64,000 bases of DNA, from the NCBI GenBank assembly GCA_039621445.1, contig CP154955.1, positions 48,530,086-48,594,085 on the forward strand, given 5' to 3'. Under the pieces are notes generated by a model. It had not been told where the DNA came from and ran no database searches. It saw nothing but the letters and a program-made list of their open reading frames with translations. Position numbers and translations under genes: made by a program. This DNA is from Euglena gracilis. Lineage: Eukaryota > Euglenida > Euglenophyceae > Euglenales. Of this stretch, positions 25,408 to 36,300 are shown one piece after another. Within the stretch, counting starts at the first letter, position 1. Each line of letters opens with the position of its first letter.

Positions 25408-28400
25408 TCACAAGCGATCAATCTTGGGGACCTTAACAACTTCCTCCAGTGACAGGTTGCCCAATGTTTCTTGGGCGAGATCCTGATGCACTCGGGGCAG
25501 GTAGGGAACATATTCATCATTATCGTGTTTCTGGCAGGCTTCTGGCAGACCCCCAGGGGGAGAGGAGGGCCACCCCCAGTCGGGCGGGGGACCCCCCCCC
25601 CAAAATCGGGCCGTCCAAGGGGATTTCCCAAAAATTTTCCAGTGCTTTGCGCCAAAACCCATACCTGGGCCTCTGACCCAGGACCCCCTCCTGGGAGGGG
25701 TTCCTGCCACCCCCCCCCCCCCCGGGGGGTTCCAAATTAAAAGAAGCCTGGTTTCTGCCAGTGAAGCCTCTCTGTTCATACGTCCCCCCCACAATCACCA
25801 AAGGCATATCCGCAAGGATCACGGAATTTGTCCCTGTTGGGGGGGGGGGGGTTGGCTCTGGCAAACTGCAGCCTTTTCAAGCTGCCAGTTTAAACCCCCC
25901 ACAACGGAGATTTTGCCCTCCACTGTTGGCACACCTGGTTGGTCATAGGAATCCCAGGAAAAAAAATGCATGGGTGCAAATCAAACATCGAGGGATCATT
26001 TCCACAAAAATGGTACTTCATTGCAATGGACACCAGTGTGGTGGAGCTTGGTTCAATGTAACCCCCCATAAGACCCCGGATCGACTTTTGGGGGGGTCCT
26101 TTGCTGAAAACCCTGGGGGGGGATCTATTTTTGGGGATGCCCACCCGCAGTGCCGGCACCGTGTGCCACTGCGTGGCAGTGCGTGGGCGTGCCACGCAGT
26201 ACTGTATGCACTGCGTGGCACGGCGGGCCGTTAAACCACTTGTTTTTGCATCATTGGCTTTTTGAGGCCATCAAAGGCAATTATGGTCATTTTGTGCAAC
26301 TTTTTTTTTTGCCTTTTTGGGCCTATTTGACGACTTCTGGCTAGAAATGTCAAACAATGGACAAAAAATGTGTGCCTATCGTTACATCATTGAAGGTGTG
26401 GCATGTGGGTTAAACGGCCCGCAGTGCCATACAGTACCATGCGGTTGCCACATAGTACCAGCGCTGGCACTGCGGGGTGGGCATCACCTTTGGGCAGTCG
26501 CCAACTTTTTGTTTTGTTTTTTTTTTGCTGAAAATTCGACCTCCAGAAATAAGTTCCTTAAAGGATGATTTTTTTTTGCAAATGAGAAAAAAATGTCTTG
26601 AAAAAAACCACTTTTATTGCCTGGTGCAAAATGGGTAAAACATCAAAAAAATGCTAAAAAAACCACCCTTTTGGGGGCATTTTGACAGTTAGGGAGTTTT
26701 CACAATTTTATTTTGGATTTTCACCAAAAATCCCAGGGGGGGTCTTATGGGGGGTGTCTAATTTTAAAATTTTTGCTGAAAATCAGCAGGGAATATGACT
26801 GGGGGGGGGGGGTATCGAGTGAATGGCTGAAGATTGTATACCACAGTGTGCATTTCCGACCACTTAGGCAGGATTGGTGCTGGTGAGGACGCAAAATTTC
26901 CATGTTGCGCAAAAATAAAAAAAACATCAATCTTTCTGAAGAATCATGGAATCATTGATACCAAAAATCACCAGGATTTGAAACAATTTCCTAAATCCCC
27001 CAACCCTGCTTTATAATGTTCACAAATGCATCTGTTTTTTTGAGCAGCGCTGCAATTCAGACACAAAGAAATTCCAGATTACACAAAAATCAAAATATTG
27101 TGTAAAACAGCAATGAGATGCGTTCAAACAGACGCGTTGAACAATTCATCTTCATGACCAAATCTATCAATTTGGTCAGGCCAGGGGAATAAATACTGAT
27201 GACTTGCATGGGTCAAAAGCACAAAAGCACAGAGGAATGCTTATGCATGCAGTTGCCGTCTCACTTCACTTATGTACAGAAGGGTGGGGGAAAACGCAAC
27301 TGCAAGAGGAGGACACTGGGCAAATGTCCTTTATTTTTCTCGGCAATCCATTTCGGACAGGGATTCAGCACTTCCGTTGAAATGGATTGCAGGCAGCGCT
27401 GCCTATATGGTCACTACAACTGCTGTGCTGCTACTGATCTAGACTGATCAGGCACGAGGGGAATCTCATTGGCATTCACTTCCAATCCAGTTGGAAAGAA
27501 GGTTGAGAAAATGTGTGGGGAGGAAATAAATGAAACTTACACTTTGTTGTGTGCGGGAAAACGGTGAGGATTTCCCCTCTTCGACGCGAAGGGAGAGAGG
27601 GAAGAGGACTGTGCAAGGAGAGGGAGGGCAGAAGCAAGGTGGTGAGAAAAAAACATCGCGTGGCATGATCTGTACTTCTACTTCCCAACTCGCTCATCCA
27701 AAGATTCGAGACAGGGTTCAGCTTGCTCAAGACCACAAATGCAAAGTCAAAATTTACTTCTGGCCACCCTGGGACCCGCCCAGGGTTGACACAATTTGGT
27801 GGGGAATCCTGGGATCAAAGAATTCAGGAAAGTTTCCAATGCCCGCCTGACACCTGACAAATATTTTCAGAATCCAGAGACATCAACCTCCCTGTATCAA
27901 TCAACATTGAAGACTGCTTTCCAGATTGAGTCCAGGACGCACGATGCCTCCACCAAAAACTCAGCAACTGCCGCGCAGCGAAATAAGGATATTAAAAAGG
28001 AATCAGGCTAAATTGCCCACCATAACTGTGTATGTGGCGGGGTCCTCTTCGATTACAGGCAAAGCTGCCACTGACACAAACAACAGATAACCACCAGAAC
28101 TGGTCAGAAGGGCTCTTCGATTTTCATTCATTAAAAACAACAAAGACCAGATCTTCGTTCCTTTGTTCTTCAAAATGTGAGGAAGCTCACTGTCACTGGT
28201 GAGATGATGGAGGGGGTCAGAAACCCAATGTCGACAATATCCAAAAACAACAACAACATTTTCCAGCACGAAAACGTGACATCAGCATCGCCTGATTGTT
28301 CGCATCGTTCATTGCCAGCCATTCCTTGAGGCCATCTGAAATTGTGTTGTTCCATGCGGGGAATAACCATCACTTTCCCTGGGAATGACCCCCTCTCTTC

Positions 28401-29210
28401 CCTGAGTAGTACTGGGAAGATGTCTATTGGAGGAGGGTGGGAGGTGATGACGCTTTTTAAAAACCTCCCAGATGAACAGATGTTTCTATTTGAAAGAAAT
28501 GGGGGATGGGTACCCACCGACCCATCCTCTGGGAGTGGGGCTCCCCCCCCACCCTCGAGGGTGGTCCTGCGCACCACACCCACCCCCTTGGTTTAAAGAA
28601 GCCAAGGGGGGACACTTTTGGGGTGATGTCAATTTTGGGATCTTTTGGGACCTTTTTTCATTTAGCTCTGGAAATGAGGAGATACCACTGCACCCTCAGC
28701 CGACTTCACCCCCCCCCCCCAGCGGGCATCATTCCCCTAGCTTGCTGACCCAAACTCAGACCCCCCTGCCCAACACTGGCTTGGTGTTCTGGTGTTTCTC
28801 ATTGTCATTTGTTTCACCATTTTCATTAAAGGCATACACTGTGAAACTGATGGTGACTGGTTTGTGGGGGGAAAACCTTTTCTTGAGAACTTTCAGAATA
28901 TCTATTCCATTCAGCTTGCCTCCCCAATCCAACCTGCCCCCCCCCCTTCATCTTGGGCGGCCTAACTTGCACTTAGCTTTGAAAGTGACTGTAAAATTGT
29001 GCCGACGCGCAATCTTGAAAACAGTTTTGTTTTCAAACACCCCAAGTCCTGGGCGTGTAGGGAGACACTTTTTCGGACTGTCCTGAACCTCAGGCCTAAG
29101 AGGTTCAGGACAGTCCAAATTAGTGTCTCCCTACACCCTCAGGGCTTTGGGACGAAAGCGACGACTTGGAACTCTACTCTACGGTCTACGGGCACAGGGC
29201 TCCCAGGGCC
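25408..29210 (-). CDS. Unidentified multi-exon gene between the two proteases
   Basis: The last intron is well supported. An exon ending at 25761 (ILADMPLVIVGGTYEQRGFT) joins 25540-25408 across 25760-25541, which starts TGGCAG and ends CTGCCAGA. The join gives ACQKHDNDEYVPYLPRVHQD and a C-terminus LEEVVKVPKIDRL at a TGA. Probable upstream exons are about 26905-26815 (MEILRPHQHQSCLSGRKCTL), 28140-28015 (GGYLLFVSVAALPVIEEDPA), 28932-28770 (KLNGIDILKVLKKRFSPHKP then VTISFTVYAFNENGETND), 29047-28953 (VFENKTVFKIARRHNFTVTF) and about 29205-29146 (RRVEFQVVAFVPKP). The alternating hydrophobic pattern suggests beta-rich domains. The product is not recognised; the start and middle exons are incomplete. 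Confidence 0.55.
29055..29136. repeat. Long hairpin, apparently an intron
   Basis: The left arm GTGTAGGGAGACAC and the right arm GTGTCTCCCTACAC enclose a second stem, GGACTGTCCTGAACCT with AGGTTCAGGACAGTCC, and a 10-base loop. It separates the exons ending FVPKP and starting GLGVFENKT of the minus-strand gene, so folding would bring the exon ends together. Confidence 0.7.
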
Positions 29211-29368
29211 CAGAGTGCATGAACCCAAAGCACCGGGTAATGAAACGAGGGGACTCCATTGCGCAGTTGCGCAATGTCCAACCCCACCCCCAACCTGGTA
29301 CCACCACCTTTCTCTGAGGACACACTTTGAGCAATGTCATGTGCAGCTCACAGCGTCAAGTTTTCTTT

Positions 29369-32300
29369 TTATGTCTCAGAGTGATGGTCCCTCATTGGGA
29401 AATGGCTGTCCAACTTCCTTCTTCGGGGTAGCGACCATGCGATCACACCAACAATGCCTATCACACAGCCAACACTGAGCAGCAGTGCGAGCGGGGTGGT
29501 GAAACCATGGATTCACATAGTGACCCCCCCAGCAGGGCAGAACGGGAAGGCCTGGTGGGGGGGGGGTCGACCCCCCACCCACCACAGCATTTTCACCAAT
29601 TTTGGGAAAGCGGGGATGTTGGCCGGGTAAAATTTTTGATTTTTTTTGAAAAATGACCCCAAAATGCATGATTTTTTTGATGGAAAACCACATTTTTTCA
29701 CAAAACAATCTCAAAAATTTCAGGGTTAAAAATTGGTAGCTTTTAGGAGGGGGAAAACGAAGGTCAATAAAAATTGGACCAAAATTTTGGGACACAGTCA
29801 AAATTTTCTGACATTTTTTCTCTTGGAAAATTTTTTGATTTTCAATAGCATTTTTTGCTTCAAAAACCTCTCAAAATCAAAATTTTGAGAAAATGTAGAA
29901 TTTTTGGAAGGCAGGGGGGGGGAAAAATGCGCTCGCCCGGCATCGGAAAAAATGCGCAAAAATGCGCAAAAATGCGCAAAAAATGCGCTTTTTTGGAAAA
30001 AATGCGCAAAAATGTGCAAAATCCGAGAAAAAATGCGCAAAAATGCGCAAAAAAAATCACGAAAATGCAAAAATTACCCAAAAACATGCAAAAATGGCAC
30101 CAAATTTGAAGAAATTATGTAGAATAATGAGGAAAATGTACGTTTCAAAAAAAGTCAAAAATTTCAAATTTTTGCAAAAAATTGCAAAAATGGTCAAAAA
30201 ATGCGAAAACTTTGAAAAATCACAAAAGAATGTGCAAAAAAGCAAAAAAAAATGCGCTGAAAAAAACGAAAAAATGCGCAAAAAATGCGAAAAAATGCGC
30301 AAAAATGCGCATTTTTGGAAAATAAAAAAAAAAAAAAAAAAAAATGCGAAAAAATGCGAAACGCATTTCCCCCCCCTGGGAAGGTGTGAAATTTTTGGAA
30401 GGTTTTGGGGGGGACCTCCACATGGGTTTCATCATGGGTCAAAAACAGCCGGCGCCAAAGGCACAAGGAAAAATTTTTGGGGTCCAAAAATTGGTGCCCA
30501 CCCACCCAACCACCCACCCACCCATCCAACCAAAATCGGCTGAAATCCCTAGAAAAAAAATTTCTGGCCTGACCTTTGGCCAGCCAAAATCTGACCCCAC
30601 CCGGGGGGGGGGAGGGGGGCAACCCAATCTTGAAACTCTCCACCCCGGGTCACACGGTGCTAAATGAATCCATGGGTGGAACGCGAGCTGTCAGCCTGCA
30701 GCTGCTGTCCAGGCATGGTGGCTGATGTGGGGGCCAACAAGCTCCACGGAGTGGATTCCAAGACGTTCACCAGAATCATCCGCACAGACAAGGCCGCCTT
30801 CTTCTGCCCCACTCCATTGGGGACAGGCCTTCCCTTCACATGTGCAAATGTGCAAGGAGAACAACTCATGGAGCAGAAGGCAGCTCCAGGGGGGGGGGGG
30901 GGTGGGGGGGACCACTTTTGGGGGGTAAATTCTGGAAAAAATAGAGGAACCACTAACAAGAAACCCCCAGCTTCCAGCCGGGCTGCAGACAGCATTCTTC
31001 CTCCCCGGCTTTTGCTTCAGGATCGGGGGGGGGGCACTAGCTTGCCATTTTACAGTCTGGACAAAAATGACAGGAACCAAAAATAAGGGAAAACCACCCA
31101 ATTTTAATTATGGGTGGGTGGGTGGGTGGGTGGTGGTGGTGGTGGTGGGTGGTGCCTTCCCCCCTGCCCTCCCATTCCCCCAGTCCTCTCCAACAAAAAA
31201 AAAGGGTGGTGGTGGTGGTTTGGAGATGGGCACCACGTTCACGGGTAGTCAAATCTCACACCCAAAAGATGGAGGATATGATAATTAATCAATTTTGGGT
31301 CAGTTCTTCAATTAAAAAAAACACAAGAGACACCAAGCAACGTCGAAATTTCCCATCATTGATTTTTTTCAAAAATCAAAAATTTCCCATCATTCCCCCC
31401 CCCGTCAGTTTGTTTCCCATCATTTTTTTCCAGACTCTGCTAGCCACTAGAAAAAAGCAGCTCAGGTCAAAAAACTTTTCAGCGATTTGTGCCGGTCATT
31501 GGGAAAAAAAGAAAATTTGTGCTAGCAGCCCGCAGGTGTGGTCAACTGGGATCTGGCCAAACCTGGACGGACTTGGGGGGGGGGGGGCTGCGATTCCTTA
31601 AGCAGAAGCCTGCCCAAGGAATCACCCACCGCCGGCTGGAAAAAGGTGCTGGCTGGCTGACTGTTGTTCAACCAGCGAGGAGATTTGCTTATGGCACTGA
31701 ACAGAATTTGGATGCCCAACACAGATCACCCAATGTGATTTTCAACAAAGCAGAAAAAATTGGGAATGACCAAATTCCACACAGCCATTTTGCCACTGGA
31801 GAAGGGGCAATGATGGTTGTTGTTAGGATGTGTTTTAATGCAAATTGGCCAAATTTGAGGAACTTCAAGTGTTTTATGACCAGGTGGATAGAGATGACCA
31901 GGTGGCATAGAGTCAGAAGTGGTGGGCATTGGAGGTAGAGGACTTCTGCCTCTGCCTCAATGCAGCCCTGTAAGATATAGCCCTGCAATTGCCCTGCCAG
32001 ACAACAGGTTAACTGGTTGGGTTAAATTATCCAGGTTGGTAAATTTGAGAATTGTGGTCAGAGAAATGCGCCAAAAATGGAATGTGGAATTTTTCCCCCT
32101 AATTGCCTTTCCTTGAGAAAAAATATCCCTGTTGAGCCACTTTCTCTTGGTGAGGTGGCATAGAGAGCAAGGTTCCTACAAAACGCAAATAAGACTGGTG
32201 AATCAAAATGTGGCAAATCCGAAGCATCCGATGCCAACCAACATCAGAAGCTGCCAAAAAAAGCAGATGAATTTGCAGCAAGTATTGCCAGAGCACTCAG

Positions 32301-34892
32301 GGATAACAGGGGCTTTCCGTCTGTATGGGGAAAACACCTTCACCAAAATCTTCTGTGACGGTCTTCCGATGGAACGTGTGGTGCTTTAAATTGGAGCACG
32401 GATCTTGTGCTGACAGAGCATAAACAGGGGTAGACCTGCTTGCGGAGGAGAGCAACACGGATTTCTTCCAATTGCGCATTTGGGTGCCTCTCCAAATACA
32501 GAGCCACCGTTCCACTGACCACTGGTGTGGCCATTGAAGTTCCAGACATTGCCCCAGTGCCACCCCCTGGAAGGGTGCTGGTGACCTTGTAACCAGGGGC
32601 AGGGGCAGGACTGGACTGGTGTGGAGGAGACTAATTTTTACTGACGAGGGGGGTCGACCACTCAGAAATCCAACATGAAAAAAAGCCAAAAATTTTCTGG
32701 CACCAGGCCTTTCAGTGGTTTGTTGCTGAACCCCAGGGAGAGAGGGCGCCGAGGCTATACCATTGATTGCCGACCCCATTGTCACTTTCCACATTCAAAA
32801 GTCACCATTTCCTACACCCGCCGGGGGGGGGGGGGTCGGTCACTTTGTCCACAGGCAAAAATGACCTAGCAAGAAATGGATTTTGGACAAAACCCCCCAA
32901 AAAATCAGGCTGACTGGAACCTAACTGTAACCTCAACCCTGACAACTCAGCTGACACTGACGAACCCTGTCCCTTAAATTGAACTTAGAAAAGTACCAGA
33001 ATTCTGGATTGATTCTTTCGCCTTGGATCAACTGACACCGCCAAAACCCGCACACTAACTGCCCTTGTTGTCTGAAAAACTGCCCATCCAAACTGTGCAT
33101 ATGTCTAGACACTTTCCATAATTGAGAACTAGCAGCGATAATCGTTTTGATCCGTTGCACCAACACTGCCAATCCAGAACTGTGTGTAAATGTCCACACA
33201 CTTTCCATAATTTGAGAATGAGCATCGGTAATCGTTTTGATCTGTTGCTCCAACACTGATCACTGATTTTGATTCTGCTGGCCAAGAACCACAGGCATCA
33301 ACACGAGGCTTCTTTCCATCGTTTTGAATATCAGAAATCAGAAAGTTTGTGATTTTGTGCCAGAGTTTCAAAAGCCAATTATGGTACGACGCCTTCTTTT
33401 CTTTTTCCGGTGACTTCATAGGTTTGGTCCAGCCAAATTAGGCAAATTGCCCTGTTTCTCTGTGTTCAGGATGGCAAATTCCCTTCCGGGCCGAAGGGTT
33501 GGCGGGCTTTATCTTTCTATCCCCCTACCTGTCTGCCGCCTTTGGGTTTCCTTGTGTGCGCCAAGGCACGGTGTTCAACCCCAACCCCACCCCTTCAAAT
33601 GACCACAAAAACCACCCGGCCGAGACGGGTCCCGGCATATGGGACTCTGACCGTTTAAAGGGCGCCGTAGTACCTGCGCCGTACCACAACTGAAAGGAGG
33701 GGGTCCGTCGTACCATAACAGATAAAATAAGCACCCTTGAGAGTTCTTTGGAGCAGTTACTTGGTGAACAGAAGTCTCGCAAGCACCGCTGTTCCCAGCT
33801 GCAGCAACTGGGATGAGTCCAGCTTGCACTGCCTTCAACAAAGCCTGTGGACACAAAAATCACAGTCACACTCACACCAACACCCAGACACCTGATCACC
33901 AGCATAAAAGCTTCCACCCATCCCAATGGACATGCTCAATACTGCTGAGCGAGCAATTAGCCTTTTCTGGCTCACAACCCAGTTGATGCCTTCAATGATA
34001 TCCACACTCGTGGCTCCAGTCCCGCGGTCACTGAAAATCTTTACAGGGACCAGTGTCACTTTCTTCGCAACGCCATACGTTCTTGAACCCACAATGCCAG
34101 CACAATGTGTTCCATGCCGACCACCATCATGAGTTGCAACCTCACCATAGACAGCACTGAAACCAGAAGCAGGATGGCCTGATATGCCGTGGGGAAACAC
34201 ATGAAAAACAGTTCACAGGGTCATCCTGGTCAGCTGTCATACGGCCTTCAAATTCTGGGTGAGAGGCATCACCACCTGTGTCGGTGATGAACACATGAAC
34301 ACCCTCACCAGTGCCACCATTGCCAGTCCTCTGCTCACTCAATGAAGAAAACTGTGCCTAAGGCACTCTCCATCATTTGAGGAGAAGGCTGGTTTGGGTT
34401 GTAAATGCCGTCCAAGGGGAGGAAGACTTGGTCGATACGGTCCAAATGCCAAGGGACGCCCATGTGATCCACTTGAACATTCTCTTCCACAGAAATCACA
34501 CCTTCCATGGCAAGCAGCACCTCGAGGTGGTTCGAAACATCCTCTCCATCGGGGATGCAGATGCTGACAGCATTGAGCTGGTCACCAAAGTCTGTCCCAT
34601 TGACATCAAGTTCGCTGTGTCTCAAAGACCGGCAGTGATTCAGCTCAGTGAAACCTGTACGCTTGCTCATAGAAGAGGTGACCTGATCCTCTGCAGCTTT
34701 GTCCGTCAAAGTGACAACGAACTCTGTACCATTAACGCAGCTACGGCTGCGGGCACTGTTCCCATTCGCCCGAGAAAGAAAAGGCTTGATGTCACCTTGC
34801 GGTTCGATGCGGGGCAGATGATCATTCGTGCTTGGTAGTGATAAAGCCGAAGATATTATTGCCGTTGTAAAAAGAAGAACAGGACTCACCAT
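29369..34892 (-). CDS. Membrane-anchored subtilisin-like serine protease (paralog A)
   Basis: This is an S8A, proteinase K-type peptidase. Residues 1-20 are a signal peptide (MVSPVLLFTTAIISSALS). The I9 propeptide (EFVVTLTDKAAEDQV) runs to EGVISVEENVQV. The catalytic domain starts at HLDRIDQ, with Asp179 in ITDTG, His212 in HGTHCAG, Asn in AAAGN and Ser in MSGTSMATP. Resolved exons are 34892-34395, 34318-34232, 34164-33892, 33844 to about 33794, about 33324-33186, 32600-32442, probable 31716 to about 31670, about 30860-30672 (STPWSLLAPTSATMP, matched in paralog B) and 29506-29369. The last exon holds a membrane helix (PLALLLSVGCVIGIVGVIAW) and a basic tail PRRRKLDSHFPMRDHHSET. Intron 33891-33845 is GT-AG and the others are nonconventional. 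The enzyme probably acts at the cell surface or in the secretory system; the substrate is unknown. Confidence 0.92.
33079..33254 (-). repeat. Tandem duplication of an exon segment, second copy decayed inside the intron
   Basis: Unit 33254-33165 (90 bp) encodes VGATDQNDYRCSFSNYGKCV and the start of the next intron. Unit 33164-33079 (86 bp) repeats it with substitutions and two TAG stops. The functional junction is 33186/32600 (DIY to APGYK), so the second copy lies entirely within the intron. Confidence 0.85.
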
Positions 34893-34901
34893 TTTCTTTG
34901 T

Positions 34902-34916
34902 CTGCAGGGAGAAAAG
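34902..34916 (-). promoter_or_regulatory. Probable spliced-leader acceptor of protease A
   Basis: On the minus strand TTTTCTCCCTGCAG ends nine bases before the ATG at 34892. It closely resembles the site at the same place in paralog B (CTGCAG). Interpreting it as a trans-splice acceptor is inference from euglenid biology. Confidence 0.45.
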
Positions 34917-34992
34917 AGCGGCCCAACGCCAACGCGGAAAACACTGATTCCTATCTACATGGTGGTGTTGCATACAAAATATCTTCCTTCAC

Positions 34993-36290
34993 GTTGATGA
35001 GGGTCTTTTTCAGGGATCGGGCCTGTCTCGGGACCTCATGGGATGTCCTCAGCCTGGACTAGCATCTCATCCAATCGGTGTGGAGGTAGCGGTAAGGAGC
35101 ATCGCGTGGCGTTGGGCGGAAAAATTGCCTCAGCAAAAACCATGCTAAACGTTCTGGTGCACATGGCCACGAGCAGCCCGACCTGGTCCTTTGTGCCAAG
35201 AACAAGCCGAACAAGCCGGTACGTATTTTGCCTTGTTTGGCCAAAAAATTCAACTCACACTCTTTCCTTCGGTGCTCCACCCTCCTGTGAGGGCTGGTTC
35301 CCGTGAGGCCTAGGCTGTGACCTTTCCGTGCCCCCCCCCCCTTGGTACGTCCCCCCCCCGGTGAAGTTCAAACGGTGAAGTTCACCAAAATGACCAAGTT
35401 TCCAAACTATCCAAGTGGAGCCCGGGTGCACGGGGGGGGGACACCCCCCTGTTCCTTGTTCAGTTCAATTCTGGATCGAATTTCAGGGTTTCCTCTCACA
35501 TTTTTTGGTTTGTCTTAGCTTGCATTTCAGGAGTGCAACAATTGTTGCCCACAAAACACAAGCAAAATTTTTTGAATGACACAACAGTGCGAGTTGAGGA
35601 TATGCCCTCACCCAATGCAGCGACATTAGGAAACACAAGGGATTTTGGTTCCCTGGAGGCAAGGCAGTCCACTTCCGTTGGAGCAACCAATCTTTCCTTT
35701 GCTCACCGATATCATTGAAACCTGGGGTGACATCGTTACCCAATGTGGTTGCATACAACTCAAGAAGGGACCCATGAACCTTCCTCCACATGAACACAAC
35801 ACAAAAAAAGTCGAGCAATACCTTGTCCAAGTTCTGCAAGTTGTGGCCTGCTGAAAAAAAACAAGCAAACTTTTGAGGTTCACAAAAGGTACACACTTGC
35901 GGAAACCTTAAGTCTTCCTACAGAATGATTTTGTTTGATTCACAGAGCTGTGCTTGCTAGCAGCTCCAAGTCCTAGGGGGTCGCGGGGGGTACACCCCCT
36001 TCCGTTGTCGCCTTGCCTTCTCGGCTTCTCACTTCTTCTTGACGGTTTCTGGCTTCCTTGCATGCATCTTATCAAAGGGTATTGAAAAAGTGCAAGGCCA
36101 CCATTTGGGATGCGCGGGGTGGGGGACGCAAATAACACCCCACCCCCCCCCCCGCGACCCCCCGCGACCCCCCCCCGCGACCCGGATGTGGAAGGTTGGA
36201 CATTTGGTAGAAGCACAAACATACAGCCACAAATTCTGCTTGGTTTCATTTTCCATAGACATTTTTTTGAACTGTGTCATGTCCATCCAT
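34993..36290. other. Upstream region of protease A without a recognised gene
   Basis: A short plus-strand ORF near 35140-35290 (KNHAKRSGAHGHEQPDLVLC and onward) ends at a TGA and might be an exon. C-runs and a GGTGAAGTTCA direct repeat lie at 35330-35390; the latter motif recurs at 37020-37045. A C-run with CGCGACC repeats lies at 36139-36183. No promoter motif was recognised. Confidence 0.3.
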
Positions 36291-36300
36291 ACTCTAAGTG

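Noticed and set aside
30220-30640. ORFs rich in Lys/Asn (+) and Phe/His (-) in AAAAATGCGCAAAAATGCGC repeats
   Set aside because: A simple-sequence region (ATGCGCAAAA repeats, 29940-30350) inside an intron of protease A.
34165-34345. Two possible 22-nt GT-AG introns in protease A (34231-34165 and 34394-34319 regions)
   Set aside because: They keep the frame but leave extra residues not matched in paralog B. Nonconventional introns of 67 and 76 nt give a better alignment and obey the +4 to +6 / -8 to -6 pairing.
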